Source: Chitinophaga pinensis
GTDB taxonomy: Bacteria; Bacteroidota; Bacteroidia; Chitinophagales; Chitinophagaceae
DNA: 64,000 nt
Assembly (NCBI GenBank): GCA_945862385.1
Contig: CAMAXV010000014.1
Span: 16,664 to 80,663, forward strand
Reading direction: 5' to 3'
Below, in pieces: positions 36,912 to 45,069 of the stretch (positions are counted from its first letter, which is position 1; each line of letters starts with the position of its first letter). A program made the position numbers and the translations under genes. The notes below the pieces were generated by a model, which searched no databases, was not told the origin of the DNA, and saw only the letters and a program-made list of their open reading frames with translations.

Positions 36912-36939
36912 TTGAGAATTAAATTTTTTCGTATATTTG
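36912..36939 (+). promoter_or_regulatory. Promoter originally serving tRNA-Arg
   Basis: TTG at 36912-36914 and TATATTTG at 36932-36939 are spaced 17 bp, slightly short. The first bases of a tRNA-Arg 5' copy begin at 36949, the expected distance, but the intact tRNA is 90 bp further on. Confidence 0.6.
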
Positions 36940-36948
36940 CACCCCATC

Positions 36949-37038
36949 GGCCCCGTAGTCCAGACGATTTTGCTCCGCAAAATGTCTGGATGCAGACAAT
37001 TGCCTTCGGCAATTTGTCGGCACTCAATCGGGAAAAAA
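36949..37038 (+). repeat. Double-hairpin insertion between promoter and tRNA-Arg, flanked by 10-bp repeat
   Basis: GGCCCCGTAG at 36949-36958 repeats the first ten bases of the tRNA (37039-37048). Between them are a near-perfect palindrome (CCAGAC-G-ATTTTGC TCC GCAAAAT-GTCTGG) and a second hairpin with the GCC-TTC-GGC tip (around 36989-37020), then an A run. Confidence 0.75.
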
Positions 37039-37112
37039 GGCCCCGTAGCTCAATTGAATAGAGCATTTGACTACGGATCAAAAGGTTTCAGGTTTGAATC
37101 CTGACGGGGTCA
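37039..37112 (+). tRNA. tRNA-Arg (anticodon ACG)
   Basis: 74 nt. The acceptor GGCCCCG pairs with CGGGGTC (one G-U), the D stem is GCTC/GAGC, the anticodon stem TTTGA/TCAAA encloses CTACGGA (ACG), the T arm is TCAGG-TTTGAAT-CCTGA, and the discriminator is A. Confidence 0.93.
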
Positions 37113-37122
37113 CGTGATAATC

Positions 37123-37159
37123 AACCACTTATGAGATTAAACTTGTAAGTGGTTTTTTT
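37123..37159 (+). terminator. Terminator after tRNA-Arg
   Basis: AACCACTTA and TAAGTGGTT pair around a 14-base loop and are followed by a T run. Confidence 0.8.
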
Positions 37160-37585
37160 ATTTGCATACAATTTGCATACTTTTCAAGAAAACCACGGCA
37201 AAAGAAGGATAGAATAGGATAAAAACACTCATGCTTAGAACTCCTTTTTTGTCTTATGTATGAGACAGTTCTACAAAGCAGATACATCCTACATGATTTG
37301 TATTTCCAATTGACGGAGAAATTACCCATTATTCTTAATATAGCATTCCATTCCAAAATTTTAAATGGCAGTCATTTTAAAACACTCCCCCACCCTTTAA
37401 TCAATCTGATTAATACCCCCCCATAACAGTTGCCGGTTATAACATTTTCCATTAGACTTCTGTGTGTATGAGAGAACAGCTCAATCCCAATCAAAACCCC
37501 TCCTACATCCTGAGCACCCCGATACATCCTCCTAGGCTCGGATGTTAGGAGACTCATTTTCATTAACCACAAAAACCAAATTAAA
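37160..37585. other. Gene-free leader of the recombination module
   Basis: 426 bases without a credible gene. It starts with a direct repeat of TTTGCATAC (37161-37182) and later has several C-rich tracts (CCCCCACCC, CCCCCCC) that differ from the AT-rich neighbours. No integrase coding remnant could be read on either strand. The open frames here lack start signals and family motifs. Confidence 0.5.
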
Positions 37586-37933
37586 ATGGTAACAGTAACA
37601 AACGCCCTTGAGAGGGTAAAGAAAGATGGAACAACTTTTCCTGTCCTTGAAATCTCTGGAGGAGTGGAGCTTGTTCTCAGCCAGACCACACAGCGTTATT
37701 ACGCTACAGTTAGGAGATGCACTATTCCATTCACAGGAACAATGGATGTAGCTAAAATGCTCATTGGACAGAAGATTGAAGGGGAAATCGTTAAGGTGAT
37801 TGTTCCTCAATATGAATTCACCAACCAGCGCACTGGGGAAGTGATGACATTGCAACATAGCTATGCCTACAGACCAAAGGATTCTCAGGATCTGGTAGGG
37901 CATACAAGGGTGCAGGAAATGTCTATGGCTTAA
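37586..37933 (+). CDS. Hypothetical protein of the recombination module, 115 aa
   Basis: Not recognised. A compact 115-residue soluble protein, beta-strand-rich by eye (FPVLEISGGVELVLS, RYYATVRRCTIPFTG, IEGEIVKVIVPQYEF), with no Cys cluster except one and no membrane segment. It precedes a RadC-like gene, a Sak4-like ATPase and DUF3871 on the same strand. This gene order suggests a DNA-binding or single-strand-associated role; an OB-like fold is a guess only. The last residues (GHTRVQEMSMA) are polar. It has a clear ATG and is followed by a 189-bp gap ending in a terminator. Confidence 0.75.
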   Translation: MVTVTNALERVKKDGTTFPVLEISGGVELVLSQTTQRYYATVRRCTIPFTGTMDVAKMLIGQKIEGEIVKVIVPQYEFTNQRTGEVMTLQHSYAYRPKDSQDLVGHTRVQEMSMA

Positions 37934-38099
37934 TTGGAGCTTCAGACACAGGGACCAAATCTTGTCAAGCAACAGCAGTGGGTTTTCATAACACAAGGAA
38001 ACATTCCATTAGCCGCTACATAAGACTGTGAGACAAGAAGACCCTTGTGGTTATGGAGCATCCCTGGGGATCAGTGTAAAAAGCTGGTCCCCTTTTTTT
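37934..38099 (+). ncRNA. Candidate structured RNA / attenuator before the radC-like gene
   Basis: A 166-bp non-coding stretch of mixed base composition ends in a proper terminator (GGGGATCAG / CTGGTCCCC, 38066-38092, then a T run). The terminator lies only 24 bp before the next start codon. Conserved structure cannot be tested here; the call rests on position and composition. Confidence 0.3.
38066..38099 (+). terminator. Intrinsic terminator upstream of radC-like gene
   Basis: A 9-bp stem with one G-T pair, a 9-base loop and TTTTTTT. There is no room for a full promoter between it and ATG 38123, so read-through or attenuation is implied. Confidence 0.8.
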
Positions 38100-38122
38100 A
38101 TTCATTCCTCAATAACACATAT

Positions 38123-38566
38123 ATGACACAAATGGCAGAAATCAATGTCAGCTATTTTCCCCTGAATAAAAGCACTATTCCTGTTGTATCCTCTAATTCA
38201 GCCTATGAACAAGTGTTGGATTTCTTTCCAAAGGACACCATAGCCTTACAGGAACATTTTGTTGTGTTGTATTTGAACAAGGCTAATATTCCATTAGGAG
38301 GCTTCCTTTGCTCTACTGGAGGAATTACAGGCACCGTAGCAGACATCAGAATTATTATGGCGGTAGCACTTAAATCCCTGGCATGTGCCATGATAATAGC
38401 ACACAATCATCCTTCAGGAAACCTCAAACCATCAATGGCAGATATTGAGCTGACAAAGAAAATTCAGTCTGCTTGCAAGTTCATGGACATTAACCTGGTA
38501 GACCACATCATTGTATCTCCTTCAGAAGGAACTTATTACAGCTTTGCTGATGAGGGAGAATTGTAA
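38123..38566 (+). CDS. RadC-like JAB/MPN domain protein
   Basis: 147 residues from ATG 38123. A longer frame from 38045 runs through the terminator and is rejected. The JAMM metalloprotease-like fold is visible: the catalytic Glu in ALQEHFVVLYLN, then IIAHNHPSGNLKPSMADIELTKKI (H-x-H-x7-S-x2-D). The helix-hairpin-helix part of chromosomal RadC is missing, as is usual for versions on plasmids, prophages and integrative elements. The family is called DNA repair RadC, but the molecular role is unclear. The ATPase gene follows after 21 bp. Confidence 0.88.
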   Translation: MTQMAEINVSYFPLNKSTIPVVSSNSAYEQVLDFFPKDTIALQEHFVVLYLNKANIPLGGFLCSTGGITGTVADIRIIMAVALKSLACAMIIAHNHPSGNLKPSMADIELTKKIQSACKFMDINLVDHIIVSPSEGTYYSFADEGEL

Positions 38567-38587
38567 CACACATTAAAACAATTTTTT

Positions 38588-39475
38588 ATGCAACTACAAA
38601 CAGCTTCACGAAAGAAGGTGAAGATTAAAATGAACATTGCTTCTCCTTCAGGATTTGGAAAAACTTACAGCGCATTACTCCTGGCATACGGAATTACGGG
38701 TGATTGGGAGAAGATAGCTGTAATTGACACAGAGAACGATTCAGCCTCTCTTTATTCCAACCTTGGTCCGTTTAAGACGCTCAGGCTTGATGCTCCATTT
38801 AGTCCAGATAGGTACATTCAAGCAATTGACACCTGCGAGAAGGCAGGCATGGAACTCATCATCATTGATTCCATTACACATGTCTGGAAGGGTCAAGGAG
38901 GAATTCTTGAATACCAAAATGCTTTGGGTGGAAGATATCAAGACTGGGCAAAAGCCACACCACTCTATCAGAAATGGCTTAACAGGATTGTTCAATCCCA
39001 TTGCCACATCATAACCACCAACAGAAAGAAGCAGGCTTACAACCTGATTACAGAAGGAAACAGAACAAAGGTGGAGAAAGCGGGATTGGATGATGAAATC
39101 AGGGAAGGATATGAATACGAGCTCACCCTGGCTTTTGAAATCATCAATGACAAACACATGGCTAGAGCAAGCAAAGACAGAACAGGCTTGTTTGTCAACC
39201 TCCCAGAATTTGTCATTTCACCAGAAACAGGCAGAATGATCCTCAGTTGGTGTCAATCTGGGGAAGAAATAAATAGTGATGGCATATCTGACAGAATTGG
39301 CAGATGTTCCTCTATACAGGAATTGTTAGATCTGTACAGGATGTTTCCTCAATTTCAGCAGACATTAAAGCCTGAATATGAAAGGAAAAAGAGAGAGCTC
39401 ATTATGACCGCGCCTGAATCAGAATTAAAAACTCCCATTTTAAACATTAAACCAAATAGCAATGGAAACCACTGA
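38588..39475 (+). CDS. Phage-type RecA-fold ATPase (Sak4-like / AAA_24)
   Basis: 295 residues. The Walker A variant is ASPSGFGKTYSALLLAYG (about 17-34), the first acidic strand AVIDTENDSA, Walker B MELIIIDSITHVW (about 93-105), and a sensor-like CHIITTNRKKQ. These match the Sak4-like nucleotide-binding proteins that act with a single-strand annealing protein or SSB in phage recombination. The last 60 residues are charged. The gene overlaps the next one (DUF3871) by 14 bp, which points to coupled translation in one operon. Confidence 0.82.
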   Translation: MQLQTASRKKVKIKMNIASPSGFGKTYSALLLAYGITGDWEKIAVIDTENDSASLYSNLGPFKTLRLDAPFSPDRYIQAIDTCEKAGMELIIIDSITHVWKGQGGILEYQNALGGRYQDWAKATPLYQKWLNRIVQSHCHIITTNRKKQAYNLITEGNRTKVEKAGLDDEIREGYEYELTLAFEIINDKHMARASKDRTGLFVNLPEFVISPETGRMILSWCQSGEEINSDGISDRIGRCSSIQELLDLYRMFPQFQQTLKPEYERKKRELIMTAPESELKTPILNIKPNSNGNH

Positions 39476-40439
39476 AACCTTGTTACCAATAGTAGTGCCG
39501 GATACAATATCCACAACACCAAAAAGAGCTTATTTCATTGAAGCGAACACAATTGAATCCACCCTGGAAGAAATGAGGACGGAACACATTATTCCTGTGT
39601 TTGTGAAGGACAATGAAACGCTCATTTCCCATGTGGAATTCATTGAATCCGTTCAAAGCATCACCTATGACCTGTTCAGAGGGGAAACTATTCTCCATCC
39701 AGCTGTAAGGCTTTCCCATCCCATTAAGGGCAGAATCCCAGAGGCTAAGGATAAACAAGCTAAAGACCTCCATCCATGGGAGAAAACCCTTTATTACGAG
39801 CGAATGGCTTTTGTCATTGAAATCCCCAGCATACAAGCTGAAATAGATGGAAACACGCTCAGCCTATCCATAGGAGGTGTTAAGGCTTACAACGAGGATA
39901 ATTTGTATGCCCGTTCAAACCAGAGCGACCAGCATTTCAAGCTGTTTATGGGATTTCAGAACAAGGTGTGTACGAATATGTGTGTCTGGTCTGATGGGTA
40001 TGTTGACAAAGTGAGAGTGAGATCAGCAGGAATGCTCAGAGCAGCTGTAATGGACATGATGAAGCGGTATGATGAAAACAACCATCTACAACACCTGAAA
40101 TCCCTGGCTAACTATTCCATTACGGAGGAACAATTTGCGCAATTGGTGGGGAAATGCAGGATGTTCCAGCATCTTCCACTGGAAATGAAAAAGAACATCA
40201 CTCCGATGCTCTTTGGAGATCAGCAGATGGGAGCTGTTGTCAAAGATTTCTATCGGGATGGGAGCTTCTGCAGGGATGAAAACGGAAACATCAACCTCTG
40301 GAGGCTATACAACCTGTTTACAGGGGTGAATAAGAACAGCTACATCGATAGCTTCCTGGAACGTTCTGTCAATGCATTCAGCCTGTCTGAGGAGATCAAA
40401 TGGGCATTGGAAGGAAGACAGAGTTGGTATTTGAACTAA
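39462..40439 (+). CDS. DUF3871 family protein
   Basis: 325 residues matching the Bacteroidota family DUF3871 in order: FIEANTIESTLEEMR, HIIPVFVKDNETLISHVEFIE, the hallmark RLSHPIKGRIPEA, EKTLYYERMAFVIEIPSI, LSIGGVKAYN, FMGFQNKVCTNMCVWSDG and the C-terminal NLFTGVNKNSYIDSFLERSVNA. The function is unknown. The family recurs on plasmids and integrative elements, and the position after a Sak4-like ATPase suggests a part in DNA replication or recombination. It shows no membrane segments or signal peptide. Confidence 0.85.
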   Translation: METTETLLPIVVPDTISTTPKRAYFIEANTIESTLEEMRTEHIIPVFVKDNETLISHVEFIESVQSITYDLFRGETILHPAVRLSHPIKGRIPEAKDKQAKDLHPWEKTLYYERMAFVIEIPSIQAEIDGNTLSLSIGGVKAYNEDNLYARSNQSDQHFKLFMGFQNKVCTNMCVWSDGYVDKVRVRSAGMLRAAVMDMMKRYDENNHLQHLKSLANYSITEEQFAQLVGKCRMFQHLPLEMKKNITPMLFGDQQMGAVVKDFYRDGSFCRDENGNINLWRLYNLFTGVNKNSYIDSFLERSVNAFSLSEEIKWALEGRQSWYLN

Positions 40440-40446
40440 AAACAAA

Positions 40447-40472
40447 CCCCCACCTGGGAGATTGGGTGGGGG
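40447..40472 (+). terminator. Hairpin ending the recombination module
   Basis: CCCCCACC and GGTGGGGG pair around a 10-base loop seven bases after the DUF3871 stop. No T run follows, so termination strength is uncertain. Confidence 0.6.
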
Positions 40473-40651
40473 ACTACACTAATAATTAGTCGTATCTATA
40501 TAAATAGTAAAACTACCATCCCTGATTATTTCATACTTTTTTTCTTTGTATTCCTTGATATACGCAAAGATTACAAATACTATAATTGTTGAAACATGTA
40601 AAAATGTCATAAAATATTCATAAACAAAAATGGAAGTAATTTTATTCTTGA

Positions 40652-41083
40652 TCATTTATACCAATTTAAATTCATGCCTAGGATAAAGGATATTATTCTT
40701 AATCTTGCCGCGGTGTCTCCTGATTTTTCTAATTGACCCCAAAATAGATTTTTTATATCATTGTTTGATTCTGGGTGTGGTACACATATATATTCTTTTT
40801 GCAATTCGTTTAATGAGTTTCTATATGAATATATTAGTAAGTATGCAACGGGTTTGTTAATTGACAACTTGATAAAGGCTTTTAATTCAGCTCGTCTATT
40901 CCCAACTTCAATAATATCTACTGATACGTCTGAATAACCCTGTTTAATATCAATTCCAGATTCCTGATATATTTTATACCCCTTAGTCAGGTAATTATAT
41001 TCTTCCACTGATGTTTGAGCTTTTATTAAAGAATTACTAAAAATCTGAACGAAAAAAGCAAAAATTAGGTGTTTGTACATCAT
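40652..41083 (-). CDS. Small exported protein, unknown
   Basis: Taken from ATG 41083 (or the adjacent ATG 41080) it has about 143 residues, starting with a signal peptide (MMYKHLIFAFFVQIFSNSLIKAQ). A start at 41137 would put 18 polar residues before the signal. The mature part is short and has no recognised domain. YNYLTKGYKIYQESGIDIKQGY and LLIYSYRNSLNELQKEY are its most ordered-looking parts. It is strongly AT-rich, like the next two genes, and sits at the far side of the recombination module. Confidence 0.6.
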   Translation of the reverse strand: MMYKHLIFAFFVQIFSNSLIKAQTSVEEYNYLTKGYKIYQESGIDIKQGYSDVSVDIIEVGNRRAELKAFIKLSINKPVAYLLIYSYRNSLNELQKEYICVPHPESNNDIKNLFWGQLEKSGDTAARLRIISFILGMNLNWYK

Positions 41084-41137
41084 TTTTTTTAAATATAACG
41101 AAGAATTAATTAAAATATTTTGAGTAGTACTCGCCAA

Positions 41138-41415
41138 ATAGAAGACCAGTAATTAGGTGAATAATTTTATTTAAATTAAAATTCAATTATGAACATGCAA
41201 ACACATTAGAAAATTTAGTGCACCTTTCAAATCCAAGATTTCACTTTAGGTCCTTTAAAATCAAATAACTAGGTATAGTCTACAACGTTATTTGATGTCA
41301 ATACTCTTATAATTATATACAATATAAACACATTAATCTTAATTAAAAGAAAATCTCCAATTAAGTGATTGTTATGATATAATCCCAAAGTAATTGCTAT
41401 AGTTCGGGTACACAC
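41138..41415. other. AT-rich intergenic stretch
   Basis: 278 bases of very AT-rich DNA between two small exported-protein genes. No gene, hairpin or repeat was recognised. Confidence 0.5.
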
Positions 41416-41865
41416 TTAGTAAGTACATTCCTTTCGATTTTTCCTTATAAAATAGATTGGATAATCCGAATTTCTATTTTTTCGCACTTCGTTAAGGAGC
41501 GCCACTGAATATTTACTAAAAATAGTATCATTCACCGTACTAGTTAATTGTAAAATAAAAAAAGAATCAGGTATCACAATCTCATAATAAAATAAACTTC
41601 CTCTTTTACCAGTCGAATAATATAAATTATCCTTAGTCTTTCTATAATTAAGTAAAAATTCATGCTCTTGTTCAGTTGTTAATAAATCTCTTGATTTTGC
41701 ATCAATAAAAAATGTAATAACTCCATTTGTTAAGCCATGACCTCGACTTGGGATTTCGGAAAAAATACACTTAAAATTATTATCTAATATTACTTGACCA
41801 TAAATATTTGTATGAACTAGTAAACAAAATAAATTAAGGATTAATAACTCAAATATTCGTTTCAT
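41416..41865 (-). CDS. Small exported protein, 149 aa, unknown
   Basis: The signal peptide is MKRIFELLILNLFCLLVHTNIYGQ. The mature part of about 125 residues has no recognised domain; segments such as GVITFFIDAKSRDLL and YYEIVIPDSFFILQL suggest a beta-rich fold. It ends with a basic tail (IRKNRKECTY). It is AT-rich, stands alone, and the nearest neighbours are also unknown small exported proteins. It is probably accessory. Confidence 0.6.
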   Translation of the reverse strand: MKRIFELLILNLFCLLVHTNIYGQVILDNNFKCIFSEIPSRGHGLTNGVITFFIDAKSRDLLTTEQEHEFLLNYRKTKDNLYYSTGKRGSLFYYEIVIPDSFFILQLTSTVNDTIFSKYSVALLNEVRKNRNSDYPIYFIRKNRKECTY

Positions 41866-41984
41866 AATATTAGATGTTTATTGCATTTCTTTGGTGATTG
41901 AGTCCCATACTGTATCGAACCCTTATTTTTTGGACAAAATAACTATTAAAGCATTTTGCGATTTGTTTCTAAAAATTGCACTTA

Positions 41985-42137
41985 TCAGTTGAACTCAGCT
42001 AATAATAAAATTAAAAAAAGACAAATTGGAAAAATGTAATCTCCGTCATAAAGATAAATGGAAGTTAGTGCTATAAAAAAACCCAATATAATTCCGGAAA
42101 ACAATCCTTTAATAAGAAAACTTTTTTCCTCATTCAT
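41985..42137 (-). CDS. Candidate 50-aa two-helix membrane protein
   Basis: A short frame in a gap of about 365 bp. It starts MNEEKSFLIKG, then has two hydrophobic stretches (GLFSGIILGFFIALTSIYLY and YIFPICLFLILLLAEFN) and a TGA. The charge pattern is plausible for a small membrane protein, but no promoter or ribosome binding site decides it. Confidence 0.4.
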   Translation of the reverse strand: MNEEKSFLIKGLFSGIILGFFIALTSIYLYDGDYIFPICLFLILLLAEFN

Positions 42138-42230
42138 AAAAAGTATGCTACTTACAAATTGGTTAAAACTTATTTGCTTTCAATTTCCAAATTAAGCATT
42201 TTCGTCCAAAATATCGACTATTTTTCACTG

Positions 42231-43946
42231 TCAATTGTTGATTAAGTAGCCATTTATTCCCGTCACACCACTTGGATAATTAGATCCTATGAGGGAAATA
42301 CCTGTATCACTTGAAATGATAGTACCGGAAGGCAGACAATAATTACTATTAACTCCCCACTTAACTGTTATTCCATTTACTTTAAAATCAAAGCCACAAA
42401 CTCCCTTCAAAACAAGCTTTTTTCCGGCAGGAACAACATAGGGATTTGCAGCTGTAATCATTTCGTTGATGATGATTATATTATTTGTCTTAGGTACAAT
42501 CACACCTGATATTAAGTATTTATTGTCAGTTACAATGTCACCGGTTGCTTCTGCTGTTATTTCAGCATTTTCTCCAAAAACCAATCCAACAGTGCTAAAA
42601 AAACCCTTCACATATTTTGCGTAGTTAACTCGATTAACAGAAACTACGGAATAATCAGACTCTCCTGTGACATAAAAGTTATAGCCTTGTGGGACTGTGT
42701 ATGATTTAAGTTTACTTAATTCCAGGAATACAAATTCCCCATTGATTCCTTCTGGATAATCTAGGGAATAGATTTGATTTGTAGGCATAGGGATATTTAA
42801 AACACCTGTTTGATTATTGTACGTTGGTGCCCCAGTATTCCCATTTGTTGTAAAAGATATTGAAGAACGTGCTCTTGAATCAGTGTAATAAAGATTACTA
42901 CCTTCTGCTATATCCGAGGTGGTGGCATCCTCCCCAGCTATAATTAACCCCTTGCCATCGTAGCTCACCTTTGTTTTTGTGCCTGCTGTGATTGCCGCAT
43001 TTGAACTTATTTTCCCATCTAAGGCAAGCTGGGCAGCAGTTGAAATAGGCTTATTGAGATCACTGGTGTTGTCCACTTGATCTAAACCAACCTTCGACTT
43101 GCTAATACCATTTGCCACTTTAGAATCAGTTATGCTTCCATCTGCAATTTTAGAAGAAGTGACCGATCCTGCAGCAATAGTTGGCTGTGCAGCTGATCCA
43201 GATAAGTCCCCAGCCAATTGAATCTTTCCTTTTGTAGATGCATCTGCATCAGGAGTAGAAATAGTTGAAATAGCAGCATTCACAAAAGCCGTAGTAGCTA
43301 TTTGTGTTGAATTATTACCAACTGTAGGTGTTGGTGCTGTGGGAGTTCCTGAGAATCCTGGAGAAGAAAGTGATGCTTTTCCATCCAATGCGGCTTGAGT
43401 TAAAGAACTAATTGGTTTAGTTAGATCGCTGGTATTATCCACATTTCCCAGCCCCACCATTGATTTTGTTACGCCACTCACAGTTCCTGTAAATGTGGGT
43501 GAGGCAATTGGAGCATATGTTGATGCTGCTGATGCTGTTGAAAGTTTATTATTAAATGTATTCCAATCCACTGATGAGAGGTATCCGTTGGATGAAACCC
43601 CTGCTTGCGGTAAATTGACGTTTGTTCCAGTTAGCAACAGCGGGGAGGCAAAGGTGTAGGTCGGACCTGTTCCAGATCCTGTTCCTGTAGCTAGTCTTGT
43701 CCAAACACCAGAAGCAAAATAGTAATAACCGGGTGTATTATCGGTTTGGTATATCAGAAGGCTATTGGCTGGACTTTTTATGGCATTCCTTTGAGTCATT
43801 GTAAGCCTGGGAATCAAGACTCCCCTATTTGTTGCTTTCACTTCCAGCATGGCTGAAGGATTTGGTGTTTTTGTACCAATACCCACCTGGGCTTGTATCA
43901 ATTGAAAAGAAAAAGCTGTTAGGAGCAGCAGTAGTGCTTTTTTCAT
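42231..43946 (-). CDS. Exported surface protein with phage tail-fibre-type repeats
   Basis: 571 residues. The signal peptide MKKALLLLLTAFSFQLIQAQ leads into VGIGTKTPNPSAMLEVKATNRGVLIPRLT, the usual start of Bacteroidota trimeric-fibre-like surface proteins. The middle has repeats of tail-fibre type: SPTFTGTVSGV, GLGNVDNTSDLTKPIS...ALDGK (twice), and TPTVGNNSTQIATTAFVNAAI. The C-terminal about 150 residues are a different domain, possibly a receptor-binding tip. A cell-surface adhesin is the likely role (inference). It follows the 229-aa T9SS-like gene by 10 bp on the same strand. Confidence 0.8.
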   Translation of the reverse strand: MKKALLLLLTAFSFQLIQAQVGIGTKTPNPSAMLEVKATNRGVLIPRLTMTQRNAIKSPANSLLIYQTDNTPGYYYFASGVWTRLATGTGSGTGPTYTFASPLLLTGTNVNLPQAGVSSNGYLSSVDWNTFNNKLSTASAASTYAPIASPTFTGTVSGVTKSMVGLGNVDNTSDLTKPISSLTQAALDGKASLSSPGFSGTPTAPTPTVGNNSTQIATTAFVNAAISTISTPDADASTKGKIQLAGDLSGSAAQPTIAAGSVTSSKIADGSITDSKVANGISKSKVGLDQVDNTSDLNKPISTAAQLALDGKISSNAAITAGTKTKVSYDGKGLIIAGEDATTSDIAEGSNLYYTDSRARSSISFTTNGNTGAPTYNNQTGVLNIPMPTNQIYSLDYPEGINGEFVFLELSKLKSYTVPQGYNFYVTGESDYSVVSVNRVNYAKYVKGFFSTVGLVFGENAEITAEATGDIVTDNKYLISGVIVPKTNNIIIINEMITAANPYVVPAGKKLVLKGVCGFDFKVNGITVKWGVNSNYCLPSGTIISSDTGISLIGSNYPSGVTGINGYLINN

Positions 43947-43956
43947 GGTGTAGCGG

Positions 43957-44646
43957 TTAAAGGATGAATTTCTCGGTTTGTTTTCTGTTGGAGAGTAAAT
44001 AGGTGGAATGAGCTAGTTGGGAAAGAGAGATTTGATGAACTCCTGGAGACAGCTTCAGGCTTAAAATTGTTTTACCATCATTGGTGGAAACAAAATATTC
44101 CCCAGTTTCCATGATGCTAACTGATATCACCTTGTTCACTGCCGGATTTGTAATAATCTCAAAGCTCTTGGAGGAATGAGTTTCTGCAACAGTTATAGCT
44201 CTTGTGATTTTACTTTTGGACACATCGCCCATCATTGTTTTCCTTCCGAAACCAACAAGCTCTGATTCTATTGGAGTCCATTTTGAGTTATCAAATAGCT
44301 GTATATTATAATGGGACTCAGTAGCTTTTTCCTGCAAACCCACCATGATTTTCCCAGTAAATGGATTGGGGTTATGCTCAAACTGATAAGTGCTGGAAAT
44401 GGTCCTTCCAGACGTAAACAGTTTACTTTTGGTTATTGAGACAGTGTTATTGCGAATGGCATAATCCCGCAATGGCGTAATCACCAGCTTGTCGATGCTG
44501 AAATCAGTTCCTCCCAAAATGGTCATTTCCCCTTCTGAACCAACAGAAAGTAACTCCTCTTGAGAGCATGCAGGATTGATTAATGTGAGACAAAATGTTG
44601 AGATCAAGCAAATAAGAATTTGCCAGGGTGCTTTGTAAAATTTCAT
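43957..44646 (-). CDS. Exported protein with T9SS-like C-terminus
   Basis: 229 residues. The signal segment is MKFYKAPWQILICLISTFCLTLINPAC. A middle beta-rich part includes YQFEHNPNPFTGKIMVGLQ. The last about 60 residues (ITNPAVNKVISVSIMETGEYFVSTNDGKTILSLKLSPGVHQISLSQL...TEKFIL) look like a type IX sorting domain. Cys27 could alternatively make it a lipoprotein. It is upstream of and close to the tail-fibre-repeat gene, so the two may form one surface structure. No enzyme motif is visible. Confidence 0.65.
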   Translation of the reverse strand: MKFYKAPWQILICLISTFCLTLINPACSQEELLSVGSEGEMTILGGTDFSIDKLVITPLRDYAIRNNTVSITKSKLFTSGRTISSTYQFEHNPNPFTGKIMVGLQEKATESHYNIQLFDNSKWTPIESELVGFGRKTMMGDVSKSKITRAITVAETHSSKSFEIITNPAVNKVISVSIMETGEYFVSTNDGKTILSLKLSPGVHQISLSQLAHSTYLLSNRKQTEKFIL

Positions 44647-45069
44647 AGTGTTGCAGGGTTTTGAGGCATTCCCTTCAGTCGAATCTACGATTTATATGAG
44701 ACTGTAACTCAATTTTAGCCGACAAAACTATCAATGAAAGAGACATGATTTTTTGATGTTCAATAACAAGGACTTATACATTATTAAAAACCACCATAAG
44801 ATCATTATTTCAGGTAGACATACAAAAAAACCCTCCAGAACAGTCTGAAGGGGCACATTTTGAATGAGATGTTTACTAATTAATCTGATCCAAATAATCC
44901 GAAGTCACTTCTCTATAGTTTCTCGTTATAAACATATTTACTGTATCAGTTTTTTCTTAAAGTCCATGGTGCTGTATAGGAAATTCGAACATAATTTCCC
45001 CGTTAAAATCTCCCGTGATTCCGGTGTTTTCCCCATTTTTACTATTGAATTTCTTTTCAGCTTTGGGTC
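44647..45069. other. Intergenic region with Rpn leader
   Basis: 423 bases. A hairpin with a T run on minus lies at 44823-44856 (CCCTCCAGA / TCTGAAGGG, one mismatch). Bases about 44990-45069 form the leader shared with the other Rpn copies at 47118 and 48820. Nothing else was recognised. Confidence 0.5.

Noticed and set aside
37129..37356. 75-aa minus-strand frame after tRNA-Arg considered as an integrase end
   Set aside because: No Arg/His/Tyr recombinase motifs can be read and the frame has no plausible start. An integrase near this tRNA would have been expected but is not seen.
37532..37996. 154-aa minus-strand frame over the 115-aa gene
   Set aside because: Antisense to a better gene candidate that fits the same-strand operon; composition is that of a shadow.
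38045..38122. N-terminal extension of the radC-like gene
   Set aside because: The extension is encoded by the terminator hairpin and its T run. ATG 38123 starts the conserved domain.
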